From: Altererythrobacter sp. BO-6
GTDB lineage: Bacteria; Pseudomonadota; Alphaproteobacteria; Sphingomonadales; Sphingomonadaceae
Direction: 5' to 3'
Assembly: GCF_011047315.1 (NCBI RefSeq)
Contig: NZ_CP049259.1
Coordinates: 2,170,001-2,234,000, forward strand
DNA: 64,000 nt
The notes under the pieces are model-generated. The model was given only the letters and a program-made list of their open reading frames with translations. It was not told the DNA's origin and ran no database searches. Position 1 is the stretch's first letter. Every line of letters starts with the position of its first letter. Shown here in pieces: positions 10,731 to 19,231 of this stretch. The translations under genes were made by a program, and so were the position numbers.

Positions 10731-12511
10731 ATCATCCCGCGCGCGAGGTAATGGTCGACCGGCGGCGGCGGGGCGCCATCGTCGCGCGCCAGTTCGCTGA
10801 AGGCACGATCCTGCGACAGGAACACCTTGCCGTTAAGTTCCTCGATGAAATGGGTCCGATGGAGCCGGTCCATCACCGGGCCCTTCACTTCGGACAGGTG
10901 CATGCCGATGCCGCCATCGCCCAGCCGGTGATTGATCGCTTCCAGGCTTTCCAGCCCGGACGCGTCGATTTCGTTCACCGCGCTGCACATCAGGATGACA
11001 TGGCGCAGTTCGGGCCGCTCGGCGACGCGTTCCAGCACATATTCCTCCAGCCAGCGCGCGTTGAGATAGGTCAGGCTTTCGTCGATCCGGATCGAAAGGA
11101 CATGCGGCACAGTGATTACCTTGTGCCGCTCGACATTGCGGAAATGCTCGGTCTCAGGCACGCGGCCCACCACAGCGGCGTGTGGGCGACTGGCGCGCCA
11201 CAGATACAGCAACAGGCCCACTGCCACGCCCGCGATCACGCCCAGTTCCACGCCTGCCAGCAGGGTGATGCCGATGGTCGCCACATGCGCGGCGAAATCG
11301 GCCTTGGAATAGCGCCACAGCTGACCCGGGGTCTTCAGGTCCACCAGGCTCAGCACTGCAACGATGATAGTGGCGGCGAGCGTGGCGATGGGCAGGTTGA
11401 ACAGCAGCGGGGTGAGGAACAGGGAAGCGAGCGCAATCCCCACCGCGGTGAAGGCACCCGCCGCCGGGGTTTCGGCGCCTGCATCGAAATTCACGACTGA
11501 ACGCGCGAAGCCGCCAGTCACCGGATAGCCGCCGGAAAAGGCGCTGGCGACATTCGCTGCGCCAAGCCCGATGAGTTCCTGATTGGGGGCAATGCGCTGG
11601 CGCCGCTTGGCCGCCAGCGTCTGCGCCACCGAGACGCTCTCGACAAAACCGATGATCGAGATCAGCAGCGCGGGCACCCACAGCTGCTGGATCAGCGCAA
11701 TGTCGGTCGAGGGCAGGGCGAAGGGCGGCAGGCCCTGCGGGATCGCGCCGACCAGGTTCACACCCTTGGCAGCAAGATCGAAGGCGAGCACGGCGACGAT
11801 CGTCAGGGCTACGGCCGCCACTGGCCCGGCCTTCGCCGCCATATCGGCAGCACGGGGCGGCATGCCTGCCAGTTGCAGCGCGCGCTTGGCCCCCTTGCGC
11901 ACCCAAAACAGGAACAGCGTGGCAGGAATGCCGATGGCCAGCGTCCAGGGGTTGGTGTCGCCGATCGTTTGCGCCAGCGAACCCAGCATGTCTGGCCAGT
12001 TGTCGCCGCCTGCCTTCACCCCCAGGATATGCTTCAATTGGCTGGTTGCGATCAGGATCCCGCTGGCGGTGATGAAGCCGCTGATTACCGGGTGTGATAG
12101 CAGGTTGGCGAGGAATCCCGCCCGCAGCAGGCCGAGCGCCGCCAGCATCACGCCAGACAGCATCGCCAGCGTGATCGCCGCTTCGAGATATTCTGCCGTG
12201 CCCTGCGCCGCGATGGCGCCTGCTGCACTCGCCGTCATCAGGGAAACCACCGCAACCGGCCCAACCGCCAGCGTGCGGCTGGTGCCGAAGATGGCATAGA
12301 GCACCAGCGGCATGATCGAAGCGTAAAGCCCCACCACCGGCGGCAAGCCCGCTAGCAAGGCATAGGCCAGGCTTTGCGGGATCAGCATGATGGTGACGAT
12401 CACCGCCGCCATCAGATCATTGGTCAGCACCGATCGGTTATAGCTGCGCCCCCATTCGAGGATCGGGAAATAGCGGGCAAGCGCTGGCACCGGCCTGGGC
12501 CTATTGCGCAA
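10727..12511 (-). CDS. SulP-family anion transporter with STAS domain
   Basis: An integral inner-membrane transporter of about 594 residues, probably carrying sulfate or another inorganic anion. Signature: the N-terminal SulP motif around IMLIPQSLAYALLAGLPPVVGLYAS, about ten to twelve hydrophobic helices to residue 430, then a soluble C-terminal STAS domain with the CSAVNEIDASGLESLE region near 500. The start is uncertain: the long frame begins with TTG at 12511, overlapping the SQR gene's stop, and an in-frame GTG lies 21 bases further in. It is the last gene of the sulfur operon. Export of the sulfite or sulfate made by the upstream enzymes is a sensible role; SLC26/SulP bicarbonate transport is an alternative. 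Confidence 0.9.
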   Translation of the reverse strand: MRNRPRPVPALARYFPILEWGRSYNRSVLTNDLMAAVIVTIMLIPQSLAYALLAGLPPVVGLYASIMPLVLYAIFGTSRTLAVGPVAVVSLMTASAAGAIAAQGTAEYLEAAITLAMLSGVMLAALGLLRAGFLANLLSHPVISGFITASGILIATSQLKHILGVKAGGDNWPDMLGSLAQTIGDTNPWTLAIGIPATLFLFWVRKGAKRALQLAGMPPRAADMAAKAGPVAAVALTIVAVLAFDLAAKGVNLVGAIPQGLPPFALPSTDIALIQQLWVPALLISIIGFVESVSVAQTLAAKRRQRIAPNQELIGLGAANVASAFSGGYPVTGGFARSVVNFDAGAETPAAGAFTAVGIALASLFLTPLLFNLPIATLAATIIVAVLSLVDLKTPGQLWRYSKADFAAHVATIGITLLAGVELGVIAGVAVGLLLYLWRASRPHAAVVGRVPETEHFRNVERHKVITVPHVLSIRIDESLTYLNARWLEEYVLERVAERPELRHVILMCSAVNEIDASGLESLEAINHRLGDGGIGMHLSEVKGPVMDRLHRTHFIEELNGKVFLSQDRAFSELARDDGAPPPPVDHYLARGMI

Positions 12512-13730
12512 TCATGTTGCCGGGCCCCGCCAGCCATTCGCGGCCCTTGAGCATGCCGTTCCAGTAGAGCCACGGCAGGAAGTCCGCCTTGAGCAGCCAG
12601 GGTAGCCGCTGCGCCTTGGTCCCGTCGATCAGCCAGCTCGGGAAACTGGGGGCGAGCTTGCCGCCATAGCCGAATTCGGCGAGCACGATCTTGCCGCGTT
12701 CGACTGTCAGCGGACATGAACCGTAGCCATCGTACCCGGCGGTCGGCCCCTTGCCTGCGAGCTGGCGCAGCGCGTTGACTGTCACCACCGGCGCCTGCTT
12801 GCGGGCGGCGGCGGCGGTCTTGGCGTTGGGCATCGATCCGGCATCGCCCAGGCCGAAGACATTGGGATAGCGCACATGCTGCAGCGTATGCTGGTCGACA
12901 TCAGTCCAGCCAGCCTCATTCGACAGCGGACTGTCGGCGAGGAATTGCGGTGCGACTTGCGGCGGGACGACATGGAGCATGTCGAACTGCTGCGTCACTT
13001 CGCCTTCCTCGGTCTTGAACGTCGCGGTTTGTGCCGGGCCATCGACTGCGACCAGATTGCTGCCGAGCTTGAGCGCGATGTGGTATTTCCCGACATAGTC
13101 CATCAGTGCCGGGACATAGTCGGCCACACCGAACAGCACGCCGCCGGCATTGCGGAACTCGACCTCTATGTCCCCCAGTACTCCGGCGTGGAGCCAATGG
13201 TCGCATGACAGATACATCGACTTCTGCGGGGCGCCGGCGCATTTGATCGGCATTGGCGGCTGGGTGAAAATCGCGCGACCGGATTTCAGCTGCTGGACCA
13301 GTTCCCAAGTGTAGGGCGCAAGGTCATAGCGATAATTGGATGTAACGCCGTTGCTGCCGAGTGTAGCCTCGAGGCCGTCGATCTTCTCCCACGCCAAGCG
13401 GATGCCCGGCGCGACAATGAGGACGTCATAGCGGACGGTCGAGCCATCCTCGAGCGTCACCTCATTGCTGTCTGGCTGGAAGCTCTTTGCGGCGGTTTTC
13501 AGCCAGGTCACGCCCCTGGGCATGACGCTGGCCATGGTCCGCCGGGTCACTTCGGGCTGGAAAACCCCGCCGCCGACCATGGTCCAGCCCGGCTGGTAGT
13601 AATGCGCATCGGCGGGTTCGACGATGGCGATGTCGAGTGTCGGCTGGCGTTTGAGCATGGACGCCGCCGTGGCGATGCCCGCTGCCCCGCCGCCAATGAT
13701 GACGACCTGATGCGAAGTTGGCTGGCTCAT
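12501..13730 (-). CDS. sqr: Sulfide:quinone oxidoreductase (SQR), type II-like
   Basis: FAD enzyme of 409 residues that oxidises sulfide and passes electrons to quinone, releasing sulfane sulfur. It is peripheral to the inner membrane. Visible features: Rossmann motif VIIGGGAAGIA at 10-20, the SQR signature PIKCAGAPQKSMYLSC with Cys164 and Cys176, FGLGDAGSMPNAKTA (second FAD motif) near 292-305, and GYGSCPL with Cys339. Cys164 and Cys339 match the redox-active pair known for this family. CAGGAGACC lies upstream of the ATG. It sits between the Blh-type gene and SulP, and fits the persulfide dioxygenase in the same operon. Confidence 0.9.
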   Translation of the reverse strand: MSQPTSHQVVIIGGGAAGIATAASMLKRQPTLDIAIVEPADAHYYQPGWTMVGGGVFQPEVTRRTMASVMPRGVTWLKTAAKSFQPDSNEVTLEDGSTVRYDVLIVAPGIRLAWEKIDGLEATLGSNGVTSNYRYDLAPYTWELVQQLKSGRAIFTQPPMPIKCAGAPQKSMYLSCDHWLHAGVLGDIEVEFRNAGGVLFGVADYVPALMDYVGKYHIALKLGSNLVAVDGPAQTATFKTEEGEVTQQFDMLHVVPPQVAPQFLADSPLSNEAGWTDVDQHTLQHVRYPNVFGLGDAGSMPNAKTAAAARKQAPVVTVNALRQLAGKGPTAGYDGYGSCPLTVERGKIVLAEFGYGGKLAPSFPSWLIDGTKAQRLPWLLKADFLPWLYWNGMLKGREWLAGPGNMIAQ

Positions 13731-13754
13731 CGTCTGGTCTCCTGAAAGGGCATG

Positions 13755-14171
13755 CTACGCGCCGAGCCGGTCAGCCAGCGCGGATAGATCGTATCCGGCA
13801 GTATGGGCCGCTGCGAGGCGCTGCGCCGCGCTCAGCCCGTCCGGATTGGCGAGCGTTTCCAGCGTGATCGAGCGTGTGCCGGTGCGGCAATAGGCCAGCA
13901 CCTTGCCTTCGGTCCCGCGGCGCACCGCGCGAAAGGCAGCGACGGTCGGGGCAGGAAAGTTGCCGCCGCTGACTGGGATGTGGTGGAATGCCAGCCCCGC
14001 CGCTTCGGCAGCCGCGCGCATCTCCGCCACGCTCGGCTGGCCCGGTTCCTCGCCGTCCGGGCGGTTGCAGATCACTGCGGTAAAGCCCCGGCTCGCCAGA
14101 TCCGCCAGCTCGCCCGGCTGCGGTTGTGGCGCGACGGCGATGTGTCCTGACACTTCACGGATATCCATCAT
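13755..14171 (-). CDS. Blh-type sulfurtransferase/phosphatase (TIGR01244/DUF442)
   Basis: About 138 residues. The family has a protein-tyrosine-phosphatase-like fold and acts in sulfide detoxification, usually fused to or beside persulfide dioxygenase. The active loop is VLAYCRTGTRS, with Cys95 and the C-x5-R pattern; VICNRPDGEE near 34-42 is also typical. AAGGAGCGGG precedes two adjacent ATG codons (14171 and 14168). They overlap the stop of the upstream YeeE gene, indicating translational coupling. The downstream SQR gene starts 24 bases later. The exact reaction in this family is not firmly established. Confidence 0.85.
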   Translation of the reverse strand: MMDIREVSGHIAVAPQPQPGELADLASRGFTAVICNRPDGEEPGQPSVAEMRAAAEAAGLAFHHIPVSGGNFPAPTVAAFRAVRRGTEGKVLAYCRTGTRSITLETLANPDGLSAAQRLAAAHTAGYDLSALADRLGA

Positions 14172-14587
14172 CCCGCTCCTTCCACAAGGCGGACCAGACC
14201 CATGCCAGCCAGCATCGCGACCACGAATATGGCGGCAGAGAACGGCTCGATTACCAGCGCGGCTACACCTGGTCCCGGGCACAGCCCGGCAATGCCCCAG
14301 CCAATGCCGAACAGCGCGGAACCCCCAACCAGGCGCGGGGTCAGGTCGGTGCGGGTGGGCAGGGCGAATTTCTCTGCGAACAGGGGATGGGCCATGCGCG
14401 GCACGAAACGCCAGGCGATCGCCATCACGATCACTGCACCGCCCATAACGAAGGCCAGAGTTGGGTCCCATGCGCCGAACAGATCCAGGAAGCCGCGAAC
14501 GCGCGCCGGATCGGTCATCCCGCCCAGCGTCAGCCCGGCTCCGAACAAGGTGCCCGATACCAATGGGGGAAGGATGCGACTGATCAT
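14168..14587 (-). CDS. YeeE/YedE-family membrane subunit (second)
   Basis: A 139-residue membrane protein with about four hydrophobic segments. Conserved glycine-rich motif GAGLTLGGMTDPARVRGFLD near 16-35 and the cysteine motif GIGWGIAGLCPGPGV near 93-107 are typical of the short split YeeE/YedE (DUF6691) subunits, proposed to import thiosulfate or other sulfur species. The ATG at 14587 overlaps the stop of the partner gene (ATGA). The partner at 14584-15033 supplies the other half, so the two probably work as one pore. Confidence 0.88.
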   Translation of the reverse strand: MISRILPPLVSGTLFGAGLTLGGMTDPARVRGFLDLFGAWDPTLAFVMGGAVIVMAIAWRFVPRMAHPLFAEKFALPTRTDLTPRLVGGSALFGIGWGIAGLCPGPGVAALVIEPFSAAIFVVAMLAGMGLVRLVEGAG

Positions 14588-15033
14588 AGCAGTACCTCAA
14601 TCCCGAGCGTGTTCATCAGGGCGACTGTAGCAATTCCGGCGGCCATGAAGGTGAGCGTCGCGACAATCGAGCGCTGCGACAGGCGGCTGACCCCGCAAAC
14701 CCCGTGGCCGCTGGTGCAGCCGCTGCCCAATCGCGTGCCGATGCCGACCAGCAAGCCCGCGCCGATCAGGAAGCCGGGGCTCGCAAAGCTGGCTTCGACC
14801 CCGCCTGATGCCAAGGCGACGATCCATGCGCCCAGCGGCAATCCGATCAGGAATGCCCAGGCACCGTCGCGCGAGATCCCGCTGTCCGCAATGCCTGTCG
14901 CGCGGGCAGCAATGCCGGAAACTCCCGCGATACGGCCCGCGCCCAGCAACATCAGCGCTGCAGCAAAGCCGATCAGGACTCCTCCTCCAAGCCCAGCCAG
15001 CGGGGCGGCGTCAGGGAAGCCTGGCAGCATCAT
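14584..15033 (-). CDS. YeeE/YedE-family membrane subunit (first)
   Basis: A 149-residue hydrophobic protein with about four membrane segments and the YeeE signature [21 protein letters not shown] near 97-117, whose cysteines are thought to relay sulfane sulfur during uptake. The start overlaps the stop of the persulfide dioxygenase gene, so translation is coupled. It is followed by the second YeeE subunit with a four-base overlap. The pair is likely to move thiosulfate or related sulfur across the inner membrane. Confidence 0.88.
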   Translation of the reverse strand: MMLPGFPDAAPLAGLGGGVLIGFAAALMLLGAGRIAGVSGIAARATGIADSGISRDGAWAFLIGLPLGAWIVALASGGVEASFASPGFLIGAGLLVGIGTRLGSGCTSGHGVCGVSRLSQRSIVATLTFMAAGIATVALMNTLGIEVLL

Positions 15034-15962
15034 ACAGCGTTCACCGGCAGCTTGAGGTAAATGACGCCATTTTCATCCGGGGGCGGCATGTGCCCCGCGC
15101 GCATGTTGACCTGCACCGAGGGCAGGATCAGGCGCGGCATGTCGAGCGTGGCGTCGCGCGCTTCGCGCATGGCGACGAATTCGTCCTCGGTTACCCCGTC
15201 ATGCGCATGGATATTGCCTTCACGCTCGGCCTGGACGGTCGTCTCCCAGACATATTCGCTGCGCCCCTTGGGCAGGTAGTCATGGCACATGAACAGCCGC
15301 GTTTGCGGTGGCAGCGAAAGGATCCGGCGCAGCGAACGGAACAGCGTGCGCGCGTCACCACCGGGGAAATCGGCCCGGGCCGTGCCATAGTCGGGCATGA
15401 ACATCGTGTCGCCGGTGAACACCGCGTCGCCGATCACATAGGCGATGCAGGCCGGCGTATGCCCCGGGACATGCAGCACGGTGACCGGCAGACTGCCGAT
15501 CTGGAACGTGGCCCCGTCGGCAAAGAGTGCATCAAAGTCGGAACCGTCCCGCTGGAATTCACTGCCCGCGTTGAACAGCTTGCCGAACACCTGTTGCACC
15601 GTGGTGATATGCTCGCCGATCGCGATCTTGCCGCCGAGCTGCTGCTGGAGATAGGGCGCCGCCGACAAATGATCGGCATGGGCATGTGTTTCCAGCAGCC
15701 ACGTCACTTTCAGATTATGAGAAGTAATGTATGCTATAACCTCATCGGCTGAGGTGTGGCTGGTGCGGCCGGATGCCGGATCGAAATCGAGCACCGAATC
15801 GATCACCGCTGCCTCCAGCGTTGCCGGGTCATGCACGACGTAGGTTACGGTGAAGGTGTCATGGTCGAAGAAGCCCTTGATTACCGGGCGCTTTGCCGGA
15901 TCGGCCAAGGCCTGCTCGACTTGGGCGGTCGCTGCGGCGAGGCCTGCGTCATGGCTTGCCAT
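15030..15962 (-). CDS. Persulfide dioxygenase-like MBL-fold hydrolase
   Basis: A metallo-beta-lactamase-fold protein of 310 residues. The metal motif THAHADHLSA gives His93, His95, Asp97 and His98; a further HVPGHTPACIAYV motif and CHDYLPKG follow. It matches the Blh/ETHE1 group that oxidises glutathione persulfide to sulfite. GGAG lies eight bases before the ATG at 15962, so I prefer that start over the GTG one codon upstream. It is the first gene of the operon that also encodes YeeE/YedE, Blh, SQR and SulP, and is divergent from the peroxiredoxin. Confidence 0.88.
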   Translation of the reverse strand: MASHDAGLAAATAQVEQALADPAKRPVIKGFFDHDTFTVTYVVHDPATLEAAVIDSVLDFDPASGRTSHTSADEVIAYITSHNLKVTWLLETHAHADHLSAAPYLQQQLGGKIAIGEHITTVQQVFGKLFNAGSEFQRDGSDFDALFADGATFQIGSLPVTVLHVPGHTPACIAYVIGDAVFTGDTMFMPDYGTARADFPGGDARTLFRSLRRILSLPPQTRLFMCHDYLPKGRSEYVWETTVQAEREGNIHAHDGVTEDEFVAMREARDATLDMPRLILPSVQVNMRAGHMPPPDENGVIYLKLPVNAV

Positions 15963-15977
15963 CACATATTCTCCATT

Positions 15978-15998
15978 TATTTACATAAAATGTGTATA
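15978..15998. promoter_or_regulatory. Candidate ArsR operator in the divergent sulfur promoter region
   Basis: A 21-bp imperfect palindrome, TATTTACAT-AAA-ATGTGTATA, with 7 of 9 arm bases matching and a perfect ACAT-AAA-ATGT core. It lies in the 75-bp AT-rich gap between the persulfide dioxygenase and peroxiredoxin genes, where an ArsR repressor could control both directions. It does not look like the published BigR-type box as I remember it. Confidence 0.4.
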
Positions 15999-16037
15999 TG
16001 ACTTGATTTCATTCTGTCAAGTGCTAAAGCCGTTTGC

Positions 16038-16694
16038 ATGGACCAAAACGAAGCTACTTCCGCCTCAATTCACGGCTTGCGCATTGGCGATCATGCGCCA
16101 GATTTCGCCGCGCGCAGCACCACTGGCGACGTCAGGCTGTCGGATTTCCGGGGCCGGTGGCTGATCCTGTTTTCGCATCCGGCGGATTTTACCCCAGTCT
16201 GCACCACCGAATTCGTCGAGCTGGCGCGCATGGCGGCAGAATTCGAGCGGCGCGACTGTGCGCTGATGGCGCTATCGGTCGATAGCCTGTTTTCGCATTT
16301 CGCCTGGCTGCGCATGATCCGGGACCGGTTTGGCGTGGAAGTGCGTTTCCCGATAGTCGAGGACCCGACGCTAGTGATCGGGCGCGCCTTCGGCATGGTC
16401 GCTCCGCAAGACAGCGACAGCGCCACGGTGCGCACCACCTTCTTCATTGATCCTGCGGGAACGATCCGGGCGATGACCTGCTATCCCGCCAATATGGGCC
16501 GCTCGATTCCCGAAATGCTGCGGATGCTCGACGCGCTCCAGGCTGTCGATGCCCAGCACGGGCTTGCACCGGCGAACTGGCAGCCCGGCGATCCGCTGCT
16601 CAAGCCGCCATCGCAAAAGCTGGACGATGTCTATGCCGCCAGGGATGCTTCGGCATGGTTCCTGGGCGAAGCCGGAAAGGCCAGGCGGAAATGA
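16038..16694 (+). CDS. 1-Cys peroxiredoxin (Prx6-like)
   Basis: A cytosolic thiol peroxidase of 218 residues that reduces peroxides or peroxynitrite. Catalytic motif HPADFTPVCTTEF with peroxidatic Cys55; the C-terminal region with RTTFFIDPAG and MTCYPANMGRSIPE is typical of the Prx6 group. It is divergent from the sulfur operon and shares a four-base ATGA overlap with the ArsR gene that follows, so both are probably one transcript. The link suggests the regulator and peroxidase respond together to reactive sulfur or oxidant stress. Confidence 0.92.
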   Translation: MDQNEATSASIHGLRIGDHAPDFAARSTTGDVRLSDFRGRWLILFSHPADFTPVCTTEFVELARMAAEFERRDCALMALSVDSLFSHFAWLRMIRDRFGVEVRFPIVEDPTLVIGRAFGMVAPQDSDSATVRTTFFIDPAGTIRAMTCYPANMGRSIPEMLRMLDALQAVDAQHGLAPANWQPGDPLLKPPSQKLDDVYAARDASAWFLGEAGKARRK

Positions 16695-17029
16695 GCGACG
16701 AAGCGACCATCGACAAGTTGAAGGCGGTTGCGCATCCGTTGCGGCTGCAGATCCTCGAGGTTTTGCGCGCGGGCGAATTCAATGTCGGCGATATCGAGCA
16801 GGCATCGGGTATCGGCCAGCCCGCGCTGTCGCAACAGCTCGGCGTATTGCGGAAGGCAGGCCTTGTAGAAACCCGCAAGGAAGCAAAGCTGGTCTTTTAT
16901 CGCCGGGTCGAACCGCAGCTTGATGCGCTTGCCAGCCTGATCGGATCGGGGCGGGAGCGAAAGCCGGCGCTGCAGCCCGCGGCCCGGACTCCTGCACCAG
17001 GCGTGGCCAATTTCGCGCGAATCTCCTGA
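16691..17029 (+). CDS. ArsR-family transcription regulator lacking cysteines
   Basis: A 112-residue winged-helix repressor. The HTH lies around 30-70 (VGDIEQASGIGQPALSQQLGVLRKAGLV), followed by the wing ETRKEAKLVFYRR. In sulfide operons this position is usually filled by a BigR/SqrR protein, which senses persulfide with two cysteines, one in an ILC-L motif and one near the C-terminus. Here the first is replaced (ILEVL) and the whole protein contains no cysteine. Persulfide sensing by that mechanism is therefore not possible. It probably regulates the adjacent divergent promoters by some other signal. Confidence 0.85.
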   Translation: MSDEATIDKLKAVAHPLRLQILEVLRAGEFNVGDIEQASGIGQPALSQQLGVLRKAGLVETRKEAKLVFYRRVEPQLDALASLIGSGRERKPALQPAARTPAPGVANFARIS

Positions 17030-17214
17030 ATTTCGCTACCTGGCGCGGCGAAAAGCAAAATGGCGGAGACGGAGGTGACAAGAGTTTTCGCATAATGACC
17101 TGATCGATAAACCCATTCTCAGGCTTATGGTCTTCTGCCCCCTCAATTGCCCCACAAGAACGAATCTGGTTGCTCAAGCCAAGTCAGCGCGACGACTTGG
17201 AGTGTTGGGACAAT

Positions 17215-17477
17215 CTCAGGTAAGCGAGGAGCGCGCCCGCTCTTGGTCGCCCGCCATATTCCTTGCGCCAGCGATAATAGCTCTGCTCCGAGATCCCCAT
17301 CGATCGGCTGATTTCGCCAACGTTCTCTCCTTGCGACAGCCGAACCTCGGCCTATCGCAGCATCCCGATAATCTGTTCTGGCGTATATCTTTTCCGTGCC
17401 ATTCAGCAGCTCCTTTCAAGCCGTAAATAGCCGGTTCTCTAACTCTCAAAACGGACCACTTTCTTGGGGGCAGGTCA
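17215..17477 (-). pseudogene. IS3-family remnant: terminal repeat and start of orfA
   Basis: On the minus strand the end sequence TGACCTGCCCCCAAG begins at 17477, a typical IS3-type terminus. ATG at 17402 starts MARKRYTPEQIIGMLR, then a TAG at 17354, then AEVRLSQGENVGEISRSMG and SEQSYYRWRKEYGG, the usual IS3 orfA helix-turn-helix. The TAG stands where CAG (Gln) is typical, so a C-to-T change killed the frame. Similarity fades at about 17215-17240 and no orfB follows. The rest of 17030-17700 shows no convincing gene. Confidence 0.7.
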
Positions 17478-17705
17478 GTGCGACTGCAGCCTTGAATTCG
17501 CTATAACAAATTAAATGCATAATGAAGCGCAATTGCCATGGATTTGCCACCTGGGCCGGGGATGCCCGGAGAAAGACATTTGATCCCAAGTGTGCCCGAT
17601 CGATGGTCAAGTGCGGGCTATGGGCTTGTGCGACTACTGTATTGTAGGCAAAATCTTTCGGATCAGAGCTCGATTCGAACGCGCTGCGTCAAAGGAGATT
17701 GGGCA

Positions 17706-17921
17706 ATGCCCGAAGTTACGATCTATCTGGCCGCTGGCCGTACCCCAGAACAGAAAAAGGGTCTGCTGCGGGATGTCACGTCGGCTGTCGTCGCGAATAC
17801 CGGCGTGGTGCCTGACCTTGTGACGGTCCAGATCATCGAGACATCGCCCGAGTTCAAGTCGAAGGGCGGCATCCCTTATAGCGAGCGTGCTCCGGCCCTG
17901 ACCGTCCGCGATCCCGGCTAA
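17706..17921 (+). CDS. 4-oxalocrotonate tautomerase family protein
   Basis: A 71-residue tautomerase. Pro1 after Met removal (MPEVTIYLAAGRT) is the catalytic base of the family, and the length and VTSAVVANTGV helix fit the small homohexameric type. AAGGAGATT lies just before the ATG. In this island it precedes the broken MmgE/PrpD gene and is on the opposite strand to the glycerate genes. The substrate is unknown; 2-hydroxymuconate-type dienols are typical for the family. Confidence 0.85.
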   Translation: MPEVTIYLAAGRTPEQKKGLLRDVTSAVVANTGVVPDLVTVQIIETSPEFKSKGGIPYSERAPALTVRDPG

Positions 17922-18015
17922 ATGCCGCTTGCCCAAGGAGTTGTCCCGAGGGCCAGCCATGTGCCGGGTAGATGAAGCGCGCGTGTTGCAGCGCGCAGAT
18001 CATGAGGGATAGGCA

Positions 18016-18940
18016 ATGCTGGATTGACGTCATTTTCTTGGCGCAGTTGCCGCGAGTGGCGGTGCCTTGCTGGCAAATCCTGCCCCGGCCACCTCACCCG
18101 CGACAGGCGGCACGGCCGCTGGTGCCGGTGCGCCGCCGCCGCCGGCATCTGACGCCATCGTGGCGGTCGCCGATTACATGCTGGGCCTGCGCTACGAGGC
18201 CATCTCGAGTGCCGTCCTGCAGGTTACCCGAACTGAACTGTTCGGTGCGGTCAGTGTCGGTCTGGGCGGCAGGAACGAAGACGGCATGCGCCAACTGCGC
18301 GAGCTGGCCTCTGAACTGGGGGGCAAGGGTGAGGCGGTAATATGGGGCTCGCCCCTGAGGGTGCCCGCCCATGATGCCGTGCGCATCAACGCCGCGATGG
18401 TTCACTCGCTTGAGTTCGACGATACGTTCGGGTGCGGTTTCCTTCACCCCTCGGCCATCACGTTCCCGGCGGCCTTTGCTGTCGACGACATGGTGGGCGG
18501 GATCAGCGGCCGCGAGTTCCTGGCCGCGTCGACGGCGGCGATCGACGTCGCCTGCCGTCTGTCAATTGCATCGCAGCCCGGCGTGGATGGATTTACCGCG
18601 GGTTGGCACAACACGACTATGATCGGCTATCTGTCGACGGCCCTCCTGGCCGCGCGGTTGATGAAGCTCAGCGACGAGCAGACGATCAATGCCGTCGGCA
18701 TTGCCTATCACCAGGCGGCCGGGAATTCGCAGTCCCATATTGACAGTGCGCTGACCAAGCGGCTGGGCCCGGGCTTTGCCTCGTCCGCCGGGGTCCTTGC
18801 GGCACGACTCGCGGCGAAGGGCGTTTCCGGCCCGGCCGGGGTGCTCGAGGGGAAGAAGGGTTGGTGGCAGCAGTACCACAAGGGCAACTATTCCCGCGCC
18901 CTCATGTTCGACGGGCTCGGCAGGGACTTTCCCGCTATGG
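18016..18940 (+). pseudogene. MmgE/PrpD-family gene with Tat signal, inactivated
   Basis: ATG at 18016 reads M-L-D-stop-R-H-F-L-G-A-V-A-A-S-G-G-A. If the TGA at 18025 were CGA, this would be a textbook twin-arginine signal (DRRHFLGAVAA). After the stop the frame stays open for about 300 codons and matches MmgE/PrpD proteins: HSLEFDDTFG, HPSAITFPAAFA and GIAYHQAAGNSQ. The family includes 2-methylcitrate dehydratase and related isomerases or decarboxylases of 450-500 residues. Here the homology breaks off at about 18940 after MFDGLGRDFP, about 150 residues short. The following sequence belongs to an unrelated gene in another frame. Confidence 0.75.
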
Positions 18941-19202
18941 AGATGCCTTCTATACCGACTTTCATGGCCATACGGTTGCCAAGGGCAATGCCCCGGTTTC
19001 CGCCACGAGCTACCGGGAAGGCATGGGGGCCCGCGATGGCGGATCATTTTCGGCGGCCTTCAAGGGCATGCACGGCTGGTATTTCCAGAACCAGTCCGAT
19101 GAGCCGGTAAACGTTAAGCTGCGCGCGACAGGCTATTTCAGCGTGGTTCCCGCGGGCGAGCCCGGCAACGAGGCCGGGCTGGAGGCGCGGGTCTCGGGCT
19201 GA
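18940..19202 (+). pseudogene. C-terminal fragment of a transmembrane anchor-type protein
   Basis: In the frame ending at 19202, the sequence YTDFHGHTVAKGN, SYREGMGARDGGSF and FKGMHGWYFQNQSDEPV resembles the C-terminal soluble domain of small membrane-anchored proteins of about 200 residues often annotated as transmembrane anchor protein. The N-terminal membrane helix is absent. The fragment joins the truncated MmgE/PrpD gene directly and out of frame, so it marks a deletion junction. No start codon or ribosome site of its own. Confidence 0.6.
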
Positions 19203-19231
19203 ACGGCCCTGCCCGCGCGTGCCGGCGGGCC

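Noticed and set aside
17538..17705. Extended N-terminus for the tautomerase.
   Set aside because: The family needs Pro right after the initiator Met; the ATG at 17706 supplies it and has a good ribosome site.
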